Assembly: GCA_965153455.1 (NCBI GenBank)
Contig: OZ234503.1
Location: 12,467,118 to 12,531,117, forward strand
Source of the DNA: Sphagnum compactum
Taxonomy: Eukaryota > Bryophyta > Sphagnopsida > Sphagnales
Length of the DNA: 64,000 nucleotides
Reading direction: 5' to 3'
The position numbers and the translations under genes were made by a program. Below are positions 25,571 to 35,779 of this stretch, in pieces. The notes beneath the pieces were generated by a model. It did no database searches. It was not told the origin of the DNA and saw only the letters and a list, made by a program, of their open reading frames with translations. Within the stretch, counting starts at the first letter, position 1. Every line of letters starts with the position of its first letter.

Positions 25571-26972
25571 TTGAAGGGAAGGTGGAGAAGTTGAAGGGAA
25601 GGTGGAGAAGTTGAAAGCCATTATAGTTGCAAGAGGTTTTGAACAACTACAGGGTTTGGATTATATGGAGACATTTGCCCTAATGGTAAAATGGAGCACA
25701 ATACAACTAGTGTGTGCGCTTGCATCACAATGCAATTGGAGCATCAACCATTTGGATGTCAGGATTATGTTCTTGCATGGAGAGTTGCATGAACAAATAT
25801 TCATGCACCAACTAGAAGGTTTTGTAGAACCTAGGAAGGAACACTTATTTTGCAAATTGAAAAAAGCCTTGTACAGCTTGAAACAGTCTCCTTGAGCGTG
25901 GTACCTAAAAATTTCAATAATTTTTTTACGGACCAAGGTTTTATGAGAAGTGATCATGACCACAACATGTACTACAAGATTAAGAATGGAAACATTCTAA
26001 TTTTGTTGTTATATGTGGATGATCTCCTTACAGAAAATCTTGATGAAAAGATCCAACGGTTAAAGGAACAACTATTGGCAACATTTGAGATGATGGACTT
26101 AGGCAAAGTTTTATTCTACTTAGGAATAGAATTTGTATACCTACTTAGTTGCATATTCTTGACTCAAAGAGGGTACATTTGAGATATGCTTGTGGAGTTT
26201 GGCATGGAACAATGCAAGCTATGCAATGTTCCCATGCACCAGAATTTCACACTAGAGTAGCAGACATGAGAAGCCCGTTCACTAATGAAACTTTGTATAG
26301 AAGGAAAGTTGGAAAGCTTATTTGCTTAACCCACACTAGGCCAGATATTTCTTAAGCAGTTAGTATCACTAGTAGATTCTTGAGTTCACCACAAGAAGCC
26401 CATATGGCTGCTGTAGACCAAATCCTTTAGTATGTCAAGGGGACAATCAATTATGGCTTATGTCTCCAAAGGGCAGGAGATTGCACATTCAAAGGGTATG
26501 TAGACTCTGATTGGGCAGGAGATGACGATCACCGAAGGTCAATGTCAGGATTTCTCTTTCACCTAGGATCATCACCAATATCTTGGAGTGCGAAAAGACA
26601 ATCTTTTGTTGCAGCCTCATTGATTGAAGCTGAATACAAGGCACTCTCTGAAGGATCAAAAGAGACTATGTGACTTCGTTTTTTGATGTTAGAACTTGGT
26701 TTGTTGAAACAAGAAGAGACTATCACATTATTATGTGATAATCATAGTATAAAGCTAGCTAATAATCAATCTTTCATTCAAAGTCAAAGCACATGGAAAT
26801 TCAGCACCACTTTATTAGAGAGAAAGTAGAAGATGGATCCATTAATGTTGAATACATTCTTACATCTCAACAACTAGCTGACATATTCACTAAACCTCTA
26901 GGTAGAACTAGATTTGAAGCTCTTAGATCAGCTATTGGTGTAATATCACTAGATGACCTATCTAGGGAATAG
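25571..26972 (+). pseudogene. Ty1/copia polyprotein remnant (RT-RNase H)
   Basis: The piece covers the 3' half of a copia pol gene, whose reverse transcriptase and RNase H copy element RNA into DNA. It begins in the RT at KLKAIIVARGFEQ, continues through NHLDVRIMFLHGELHEQIFM and KLKKALYSLKQSP, then reaches YVDDLL (26012-26029), the RT active-site box. RNase H follows with VDSDWAGDDDHRRSMSGF and ASLIEAEYKALSEGSKE, and the C-terminus ends IFTKPLGRTRFEALR at a stop at 26970-26972. Damage includes a TGA where the family has Arg before AWY (25893-25895), a frame change just after, stops near 26180, 26353 and 26671, and a frameshift near 26,790. A perfect 20-bp tandem duplication (25571-25610) sits at the left edge. 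It is not functional. Confidence 0.92.
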
Positions 26973-27025
26973 GAAATATTCTCTGTCACAAAACGTCATA
27001 GGCTAAAGCCTCAGAGAGTATGTTA

Positions 27026-27039
27026 GGAGTGGGAGAGGG
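27026..27039 (+). other. Polypurine tract of the copia element
   Basis: GGAGTGGGAGAGGG is an uninterrupted-purine stretch save one T and lies directly before the TGTTGACAG start of the LTR, the usual place for plus-strand DNA priming in LTR retrotransposons. Confidence 0.75.
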
Positions 27040-27300
27040 TGTTGACAGAAAACACTCCTCACATTAGAAAAAGAGTTATCTTCAGATATTAAATTAAGTG
27101 TTACGTAGGAACTGTCAGACTTATCAGTGCTATCTTTCAGGCAGTTCACTCCTATGTTATCCTGAATCAGGATCATGGCGTGGCACTGTGCTTCACCATA
27201 TATATGCTGTAGATCAGGAATAGATCGGATATAGATCAGCTAGATTATTCTTCTATTTACACAGGTTCGCTTTCCAGTGTATGCATCTTCCACTTCTATG
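27040..27300 (+). mobile_element. 3' LTR of the copia element (right end uncertain)
   Basis: The LTR starts with TGTTGACAG right after the polypurine tract and 67 bp past the pol stop codon. It contains a TATATATG element near 27,200 and GATC-rich short repeats (AGATCAGGAATAGATCGG). The right boundary is estimated, because no second LTR is available for comparison; a TTCCA at about 27,290-27,295 is one candidate. The LTR lies within about 50 bp of the AP2/ERF stop codon and points towards that gene, so the two are convergent. Confidence 0.65.
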
Positions 27301-27344
27301 ACATAGCGTCAAATCTGCGAAAACCAGCTAAGTTGATGTGATCA

Positions 27345-29376
27345 TCACCAGCTTGTCATTAATTGTGTGAAGAAATCCATGTTAGAGTTATCGAATTCGA
27401 TTTCAGCAGCTTGTTGTTCGTGTAGATAATTCTGGACTGCAATGCAGGATGCAATGCAGGAGAAGTCCACAGTACTACTGTCCTGCTGCACCAAGTTGGA
27501 CATAGTGGAGGTGCCAGAGGCCATGCGAATCCCATAAGAATTATAATTATTACAGATCATTGATGTTGCACTAGTCATGCTGCAGGTGGCGGTCGTCGAC
27601 CCGGCAGCAGCCGCCTGCAGCATTCCTAAGTTTGAAGAAGTGGTAGCTGCAGCAATTGCGGAAGTAGGTTGACATTTGAACTCATGAGCTGCAAACTCAT
27701 CCTGCTGCAGCAAATGATGATCATCTTGTTGAAGTAGACTGCATGGAGAGATGTTCTTGATAACTGGAATTAGATCGTCACACCCGCCTCCTAGACGCTG
27801 CCATGAGGGCTCATCCGCCTGGCTCCAAATTGCAGCAGCAGGTTCCAGCTGATCCATGGGTAAACCGCATCGATATTGTTGTAGTGTTGGTCCACAGAAA
27901 AAACTCCCAGCAAGTTGATCCATCTCAAAGTCAGAATCGCGGTTACAAGATCCATGCAACCCTAGTGTTGCAGCAGCAGATGAAAAACCAGTGGATTCAG
28001 GAACAGTATCCACTAGTCTGGCATTCATGATCGGCGCCTGAAGCGGCTGTAGATCAGAAGCTTCAGCTAATGATCCGGCCTGCTGCATTACCATTGGCGG
28101 CCGCGAGGCCGAGCGTGCCTCCATACCTGCCTGCAGACGATCTAGTGACGATCCGTAACCAACAGCAGCTGCAGCAGCTGATGATCTGTTCGCATGCTCT
28201 TTCACCATCTTTGAAGCCAAGATCGCCTGCTTTTTGACAAAAACCTTGACTTCGTTCTTTACTGCTGGTGAGGAGCTGCGGACATCCAGATGAGGGGGAA
28301 GAGGAGGGAACGAAAACTTTAAGTATTGGATCAAGTTGTACTTCTTCTTGGGCTTGTCAGTGTAGAAAACACCTGCGTCGTAAGCTGCTGCAGCTTCCAT
28401 GGGTGTGTCGTAAGTTCCCAACCAGATGGTATTCTTCCACTTCTGTGGTCGAATCTCTACCAAAAACCCCCTCACTCCTCTCCGAGTTCGCACTCCATAG
28501 AACTTATGTTCCGCCTCTGACTTCGACGACTTTGTCCGCCGAGTGCGGGTATCGTTATTCCCAGAAGAAGATCTTGGAGCTGCAGCCACTTCTGGCACCG
28601 GCGCAGCTGGTTCTGCACGAACTTTTTTCTCTCGGAGCTTTACTGACGAGGACCGTTTCATCCGGCAACTCCTGCAAGCCGCGTGCAAGCAAGGTTTCGA
28701 AAGAAAACTTAGCACTCTGCCATGCATGCATGATCATCATCCGAGACGAAGATCAAAACACAAGACTTGAAGGAAAATATTGAATGATGATGCAGTACCT
28801 CTCGGGTCTCTTTCGCCCTGCAGGTGTAGAAGATGTTGAAGATGATCTTCGACATCTCGGAACATTGTGGAATGCAGCCGCAGGGCGGCTTTCTAGCTCG
28901 ACATCCGTGCAGGCAGCAGCTTCATCAGCGCGGCGGGTCACTAGCTCTGGCGCAAATGCGCAGCTACTCACGACACGAAAGAGATCTGTCAAGAAAATTG
29001 GCTGCTGCGTAGGGGCATCCTGTTCGGCGGTGCACCTTGTGTCCGCCCCCGTGCGGGTAGCGGTCTCCAAACCTTCGACGATGGCAGCAGCAGCAGCCTT
29101 CGAGATGGTGGTATCGAAGATGCTACAGGCCGCACCTTCATGACCTGAAGTTCCATGAGGATACTCGACAGCCTCAGGCTTGGTCGATGCCACGGCGAGA
29201 TGATCACATGAGAGTACTGCGCCCCCTTGAACGTCGGGAAGAACAGGGCCGCAACAATTGGAGCCAATGGAGTGCTCAGATGAGCTGATGTCCGCGGCGC
29301 ACCTGGGACAAGTGGAAGCCTGATCACGGAGCTGCTTGCTCCGGCGGTTGGATGGAGAAACGAAATGATCGGGCAT
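27345..29376 (-). CDS. AP2/ERF-domain transcription factor, two exons
   Basis: Exon 1 is 29376-28799 and exon 2 is 28671-27345, giving about 634 residues. The junction AG|GTACTG ... TTGCAG|GAG keeps the frame through a split Arg codon. An in-frame TAG lies upstream of the first ATG, supporting the start. The single AP2 domain (about residues 250-307, nt 28502-28329) reads FYGVRTRRGVRGFLVEIR ... IWLGTYDTPMEAAAAYDAG. The family binds GCC-box or DRE-like DNA and acts in the nucleus. The usual PWGK/R segment with its conserved Trp is replaced by GVRG, so binding specificity may differ. A basic stretch (MKRSSSVKLREKK) precedes the domain; FPPLPPHL and a helix-like VKVFVKKQAILASKM follow. Beyond lie poly-Ala, and Gln/Asp-rich LLQQDDHHLLQQDE suited to activation. 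Exon 1 (192 residues) is Ser/Ala-rich with no domain I recognise. I cannot assign a subgroup. Confidence 0.85.
28672..28798 (-). other. 127-bp intron of the AP2/ERF gene
   Basis: The donor is AG|GTACTG at 28798-28797. The preferred acceptor is GGCTTGCAG ending at 28672, preceded by a pyrimidine-rich TTTTCTTTC tract and a TGCTAAG branch-point-like element. A second AG, ending at 28717 (ATGGCAG|A), is in the same phase. Using it would insert 15 residues and also give Arg at the junction. The alternative reading, a one-exon 460-residue protein starting at 28727 inside this intron, cannot be excluded but would leave the long open frame at 28799-29376 unexplained. Confidence 0.7.
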
Positions 29377-29640
29377 CTTGCCGAATGCTTCTGAAGATCT
29401 CGCGCGCGCCGGCCGGCCTACTTGCTAATTACTTACCCACCTAGTCTCTGCACAAGAGGCGCTTCTCCTCCTCCTCCTCCTCCTCCTCCCCCTCCTCCCT
29501 CCTCCTTTCCTCAATCACCCAACCTGTTATCTAACTCAACGCAACAACAAAGATCATATCTGATATATTTCTATAGTAATTTCCTCACAAACACAATCTC
29601 TTTTGCACAAAAAACACAAGTATCTCCGCTGTGAACAACC
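29377..29640 (-). promoter_or_regulatory. Presumed 5' leader and promoter region of the AP2/ERF gene
   Basis: Directly upstream of the ATG lies a GC-rich palindromic block (GCGCGCGCCGGCCGGCC, about 29401-29418). A CTC-type microsatellite follows at 29464-29508 (GGA repeats on the coding strand), as is common in plant 5' leaders. A TATA-like CTATAGAAATATA on the minus strand at about 29563-29576 is some 190 bp from the ATG. The transcription start is not determined. Confidence 0.3.
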
Positions 29641-29644
29641 ACAT

Positions 29645-30280
29645 GAGCTTGGCATCTAAGTATCTAAAACTACTACTGGTTTAAAACAGCTCAAACCCTG
29701 ACCCTCGTCGGCACGCAGTGTCTGTCTATGAACTCTAATTCTTCCCTGAACAACAGCTTCCTCAAATCTCAATCTCAACAATTTCTAAACTCTTGTACTC
29801 AAGAAACACCCCCTCCGAAAAGGCACCATCACCCATGATCACCAAACCAGAACCTTGAACTGCAGGAGGAACAAGCTCACATGAGCAACATCAGCTGCAG
29901 CTTGCTTGCTTGCTTGCTGGGTGGTTGTACGTTCTAGGAGAGCAGCTTACAGCGAGGAGCCCTGCAAAACTGAAGAATTTGTGAAGATAGATAGTACAAA
30001 CAAAACCTTCTCTAAAGTCTAGTGCAATGAAATGGGACTCTGGTAAGGATCACATATTAATGAGCAGAATCTGACCCCCTGCTGCCGTTCCAATTAGCTC
30101 ACGCTCCTAGCTTAACAATAGTTAGTTAATATGACTACTAACTTACTAACTCTGTCCAGACACAATAATTTCATATCTTAATTCCTATCTCATCTCTTAA
30201 TTATGGGTTGTTTAAAAAGTCTAAACTAATTTAAGTTAGTTCCTGCTCATCATATTGAATCTCAATGTTTTCTCTCTCAG
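29645..30280. other. Upstream flank of the AP2/ERF gene
   Basis: GC content falls off gradually here. A GCTT microsatellite lies near 29,905-29,925. Pyrimidine-rich sequence could belong to a longer leader or promoter, but there is no coding signal. Confidence 0.4.
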
Positions 30281-30284
30281 TTTT

Positions 30285-30392
30285 GTGATGTAGCCAAAAT
30301 GGCTATCATCCTAAGGAAGATTTGACTATTAGCTAAATATGAAAATAAAGAAATTAAACATCCTTTTATATTTTTGGCTACCTAATTGAACC
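30285..30392 (+). repeat. Dispersed ~115-bp element, copy 1
   Basis: Starts GTGATGTAGCCAAAATGGC and ends TTTTTGGCTACCTAATTGAACC. The ends form an imperfect inverted pair (TGTAGCCAAA / TTTGGCTAC). Other copies lie at 33,627 and 55,712. Confidence 0.65.
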
Positions 30393-30399
30393 ACATATA

Positions 30400-33300
30400 A
30401 AGATCTGGCCAAATTTTATTTATTCTAAATTGGTTTAATTTTGTCTATTAAAATTCTCTAAAAGCACTTGATTTTAGCACTTCAATTTTTTTTATTCCTT
30501 TTCTTGGCTATATATTGCCAGCAATAAAAAAAGGGGCTGGGCATGATCACCAAATAGTAGCTAGCTGCAATTAGTACAGTAGGAGCTATAAAGTAGCACG
30601 TGTTTTATATCCTCTGCTTCTTTCGGTTGTCCTATTCTAGTGTTAACTTGCTCTGTTCAAGCAATAATAGTTTTAGCAGGCTTGTTACAGACTCATCATC
30701 CGTTCATACCTTTACTTTCATCTGACCTCTGTCCTTATGATTTCTTGTTGTAGGTGGTGTGGAAGGAATTGCTAGTCACCTGCATCACTGCTCCTTATGA
30801 TCTGTTGTTGTTGTTGGAGGCGGTGGTGGGTTTAGGGGTTAGGATAAAGTTCCTTCATAGCATTAACTTCATAAATTGTGTAAACATATCATCTCTCTCT
30901 CTCTCTTCCAGTTTAGTACGAAAGAGTGGCCTGTACAACATATTTTGGATGAAGTATATCTGTAAAATAGTGCAAAACTCAATATGTTGGATAGTTCACC
31001 TCCTCCCAGATAACACCTAATTGTTTCAGGAAATTTTTTGACAAAGAAAATTGAGCAGGTTAATATTTATGGTTGTCCGTTGCAACTGGATGGGAATTTC
31101 TTTGTGGTGGGCCATGGGGACATGTTTTGTTAATAGGGTTGGGAGAGGGAGGTGAAGGATGACAATATAACCACCAGTTATTTTATTTGGCATATTTTTT
31201 TAAGTTATGTGCAAATTAAAGGGACTCAGCAATAAGAACCAGAATTTTCCCATAAAAGGGGGCTTTTTGCAAGGAAATGCTTACTGAGTTCATAATTTTC
31301 ATTGCCTCCCCCTTCACTATAATCCTAAATAAATAAATATATAAATAAAGGAAAAACACCAGGCAAGGGGATAAGAGAAAAAAAAAGAAAGGACCAAAGT
31401 CCAAACAAAAGACCACATCCAAAAGTGCAGAACGCACTGGGAGAGCCCTAAGAGGAGAAAACACGAAACGTATGACTTAAATCCATCACCAGTAGCACTA
31501 AGCAAGTTGAGCAAGGAGATGGGCAAAAAATAATCTCTTTTTCTCACTTGCATGAATGAAGCCTCAATCCAACCCTATGGTACGTTGTGCACTTTACTTA
31601 GAATTCATAGAGATCTAGATCACAAAAAACTTCATCTCTCAGAAAAGGAATAGCCCCAAATGTATTTGGATACTCTAACTGTAAAATGTCCGGTTGGAGT
31701 CAAAAACAGGAAAATAAGTTCCCCAAGAACTTCTAAAACTCATCATAAGGTTCTTGTAGTTGGGCTGTCCAAATCCCATGCAGCAAAAGCTAACCCTTAC
31801 CAACAAGATTCCCTTCCAAAAGCTTCTCAATACAAGTGGAGCTGTGAAAGATAGGCAAGCCTTCGGCTCCCAAAGCTCCTATTTCAAACAGTTGTACCTA
31901 GTACCAGTGCCTCATACTGAACTCCAGCTAGAGAAAAGTCAGATTCTCCAAGCTGCCCTCATTAGACTAGTCATGAAATCAAAAACACCGTACTCAATCA
32001 ATCCATACCATCAACATGAACCTGAAGCATTGGGTCAAGAATAGTCACCAACTCTCACAAATGACATACACAAACTAGCCTGTGATGATCTCCAATGCAT
32101 CAACGCCAGTTCAGTTTTTTTCATTTTTGTATCATAACAACACTGGTGAGCATCAACACATAGATTCACACAGATTTCACTTTAAGTGGCAACACTTTTG
32201 TACGGGATCATTAAAATTGTAGGCAATAGACAGACTGGTTGCGACATGCTCAACAAAGTAGTGAGAAGTTTGGCGAATTCTTTTTGAGAAAATGGGGAAT
32301 TTTCGCCAGAAATTAGAGGCAGCATTGCCATTTGACGATTTTTTGCCAAAAGAAAAAAAAAAGACTGTGCACTCACACCCAACATATATGTCCATTGCTG
32401 ATAGTAGTGTTGATTTTTTATACAGGGTTTCAATGGGTATGTACCTTGATATGTAAAACAGAAATCAATTGATATCATGCTCTGGAAAGCTCAAGAAATA
32501 CCCTTGGTATTTGTTTTCTACCAGTACACTTAACCGTACCCAAAGCTGCCTTTCTATTGTCTGCGAAGTAAAAGTGTACCTCTAAATATGTATTTGTCTT
32601 TAGTAAAGCTTCGCAAGTTAGGTCTTGAAATTTTTTTATCAGGATTGCAGCAACAGAAAAAGGGCAAGCTGCCAATGGAATGAAGAGTGCACATTTGAAA
32701 TGCACTTCAAGACATAGGGAAGTGTGATGTTTTTTCTGAGCCTAAGTCAACCAGACATGATTGTCATTCTTTTTCTGGAACAATGTTTTTCACATTTTAA
32801 ATATAAGCTCAATCAATGTGAATGCTCCTTACCAAGATGCTAATCTTATACCAACTATTCATGCTCATAGACAAGATTTCCCTCAAAACATGTATTTAGA
32901 CCTGACTAATATGTCCATTTCAAGAACATTTGAACATTGATATCCGATGCACAAATTGAGAAAAAAAACAAGCTCAATGCAACTAGTATGTTGCAATGGA
33001 CATACGTACCCAACACTCATCAATACATAAGATATCAATTTAATGATATCATGTATTATTTAGTGCACACATGACACAAGTGCTACACATGTATAAAAGG
33101 TTGACATCAATCCCCACTATGCATCATGCACAAATGTAATAATGACACTCTTAAAAATTACAAAGAACTTTTATTCATAATTCTCAATTAGGAGGATATT
33201 CAATTCTAACACCATTGTTCATTTTGCCAAAGCTATGTCATTTGAAGAAGTTCACCTTCATCTACACAAATGGTGAAGGGACAACCACTTGTTCCTCAAG

Positions 33301-33620
33301 TCAAACTAAACAAACTCATATTAATTAAAACACAAAAATAACACACAAGTGTGCAATCTCCCTAAAGGAATAATTTGAGCCATACTTCATAATTTTAAAG
33401 TCCATTGTTTTCTTTTGGAAAAAATTGTTTTTTTTTCAACAAAACGATTGAGAAATTCTCAGATTTTTTTCTCTAGTGTACATTCAATTGATTTTTCTAA
33501 TTTTTTGGAAAACACTAACCAAAGTTTTTCATATCAAAAACTTTGAAAAAAATTTTAATCCACAACCATAGCATTTAGATCATTGCATGGACAATTCCAT
33601 CCTTCAATGTTCATTTTGTC
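30400..33620. other. Intergenic DNA without recognisable genes
   Basis: Includes a CT run near 30,895-30,906 and a TAAA/TA-rich stretch near 31,325-31,350. The open frames at 31,660-32,044 and 32,177-32,705 show no conserved motif. Confidence 0.45.
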
Positions 33621-33626
33621 AACTTT

Positions 33627-33746
33627 GTGATGTAACCAAAGTGGCCATCATTAATAAAAAGTTGTACCAAAATTTGGCTATAAATATGAGGTATGGGAAT
33701 CAAAAAGTAATTATAATTTTTTGTTTTTGGTTACCTACTAGAAACA
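33627..33746 (+). repeat. Dispersed ~115-bp element, copy 2
   Basis: Starts GTGATGTAACCAAAGTGGCC and ends TTTTTGGTTACCTACTAGAAAC, colinear with copies 1 and 3 although the interior has diverged. Confidence 0.65.
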
Positions 33747-33749
33747 AAC

Positions 33750-35065
33750 ATAGAAAGCAATTAAAAAACCAAAAATCACATCATTTTCATATCCAATGAC
33801 TACAAATGAATAAGGTCAAACCAAAGGCAAACTTGGGTAACCCTTGATTGCAAATCTTTTATTATTTCATGATTGATCTTTATATAAAGTTATAGTGAAC
33901 CATGTCCTTACCAAATCTCCTTACCAATGTTGGGCAATTATCTATTTTGGCAGTTTAGAACTACCAATTTTGGTTATGGTTGCAAAACTTTTAGTTGAAA
34001 CCTAACCAAAATCAAGAAACCTCCAAATTTAACTAAAACCTCGAAATCAATGGGTAGGGGAATTGACATAGGAACCTAACATTAATTCTAGGTTGGATAG
34101 GAGGAGTTAAAACTAACATTCCAATTTTTCATTTTTTATTTTTAATAAATAGACTAAGGTGGTAAATTAGGTTTTAAAATTAGAACCAAATTCAAACCAA
34201 ATGTTTTTCAAAATCTTTACTCTAGTTTTGGTTATAAGGCTTAGAGCTTAAGGGTTTTCCATTTCTTTAGGTTTTCCTTTTCATGTGTTCTTGTATTTCC
34301 ATCACATTTTACCTCCATTGCCTTGTGTTCTACAACTCATCTACATTGCCTTGTGGTTTGCAAATTATTTCCATCACATTGGAAACTCCAGCTTGTTTCC
34401 ATCACCTTGTGATTTCTAAGTTTTATTCATCACCTTGCAATCACCCTAAATTCTTCTCCATCATGAGGTCCCCCACCTCCATCACCTTGTGTTAAAGTGC
34501 CTTTGTATCTCTTCTCCATCATGCTCTTCACTTTTTTTATCACATTATATCCATTCACCACACATCATTATCAGATTTTTCTTTGTTATGTGGTGTTGCA
34601 TTTTATTGTTTACATTCTCTTTCTACTTTGAGGTGAAAAGATGGTAAAATGGACCCAACAATTTATCTTGCAACATAAATGGAAAGTAACTATCAAGTAA
34701 GCCTTGATATGTTGAACCAAAAAATAGTATTTAATTCAATGTTTGATATGAATGTGTTTTTTTTACTTTGTTATAACTATATTTTAAAAGCACATGTTTA
34801 AAGTAGGTTTAAGTAAATTCATCAAAATTCAAACAAAGTTCACAACTTTCAAAATAGGCTACAAACACATGGAATATTGGATTTTTTATACTTTTAAGTT
34901 AATGGCATAATAAAATGTACTTATAGACTTTTAGTTCTTCATATTATAATTCAAAATGTATCAAAATTCTCATATAAACATAGGGAGAAACACAATATTC
35001 CCTAATCAATTTTAAAACCTACTTGTTACTTACTTTTATTATACTAAAGCTCTTAAAATTTTGCA
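33750..35065. other. Intergenic DNA without recognisable genes
   Basis: A CCATCAC(C/A)TTG-type motif recurs irregularly between about 34,300 and 34,500 (loose minisatellite). Nothing else is seen. Confidence 0.45.
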
Positions 35066-35071
35066 TTCAAT

Positions 35072-35536
35072 TTAGGGGTGGTTGACATTAAAACCTTTCA
35101 GCCATGGCCTATTAAACCTCATGGTACCCCACTTTTTGGATGAAACCATATGAAAACCCATGGGAAATGGTTTAAGGGCGTTTGTTCCTACTCTAAACCC
35201 AAATTGAACCAAAGAACAAACACATGACTTTATCGCGGCCCATCTCTTCTTCTTTGATCCCCACAATCTCCCTTATTTTGTCCACAAATCTGAACATTCT
35301 AAAAACAAAATTGAACACTTCTTTCCAAGAAATTTTACATTCTTGTCACTAGAAGGGATCTTCATATGTGAAGGTTGAGAATTCTTTCCTACTGGCTGAA
35401 ATGTATATAATTGGACATTCTCAAATTGGACAATTTGAATTTGAGCCATGGATAGGGCAACCCACATTTCTTGGGAATTTTGATTCCACCCTTGTGATTG
35501 TGAGTAATCTCCATCATGTGGATAACCTTCCATCAT
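35072..35536 (-). pseudogene. Possible unrecognised gene remnant, one stop
   Basis: On the minus strand a single frame runs 155 codons from ATG ATG GAA at 35536 to a TAA at 35072, broken only by one TAA at 35273-35275. The composition is more protein-like (QSQGWNQNSQEMWVALSMA; KSCVCSLVQFGFRVGTNALK) than the low-complexity frames nearby. No domain is recognised and no splice context was found, so chance remains possible. Confidence 0.25.
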
Positions 35537-35779
35537 TGGAACAAAAATTGTGAAAAAAAACTAACAACAAATTAAATTGTCAACAAACAATTTTAGTGCA
35601 AAAAATTTCAACACCTTCAAAAGTTTCAAAAAAATGATTAAAGAAAGATGATCCTTCTTATTACTATGTTTAAGATTTAAAGGGCAATAATCTAAGAGAT
35701 TGTCCCTTTTTATTATTATGTTTAGGAAATTTATGGGGCATAATTTTGTTGGGGGGGGGCCACCTAAAATTCCTTCCAA

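Noticed and set aside
28268-29143. Plus-strand open frames of 119-171 codons opposite the AP2/ERF gene
   Set aside because: They are antisense shadows of the two GC-rich exons; the minus-strand frames carry the domain and the splice logic.
28555-29327. Further minus-strand frames overlapping the AP2/ERF exons (61 and 112 codons)
   Set aside because: They are out of frame with the AP2 domain and the spliced model and have no motif of their own.
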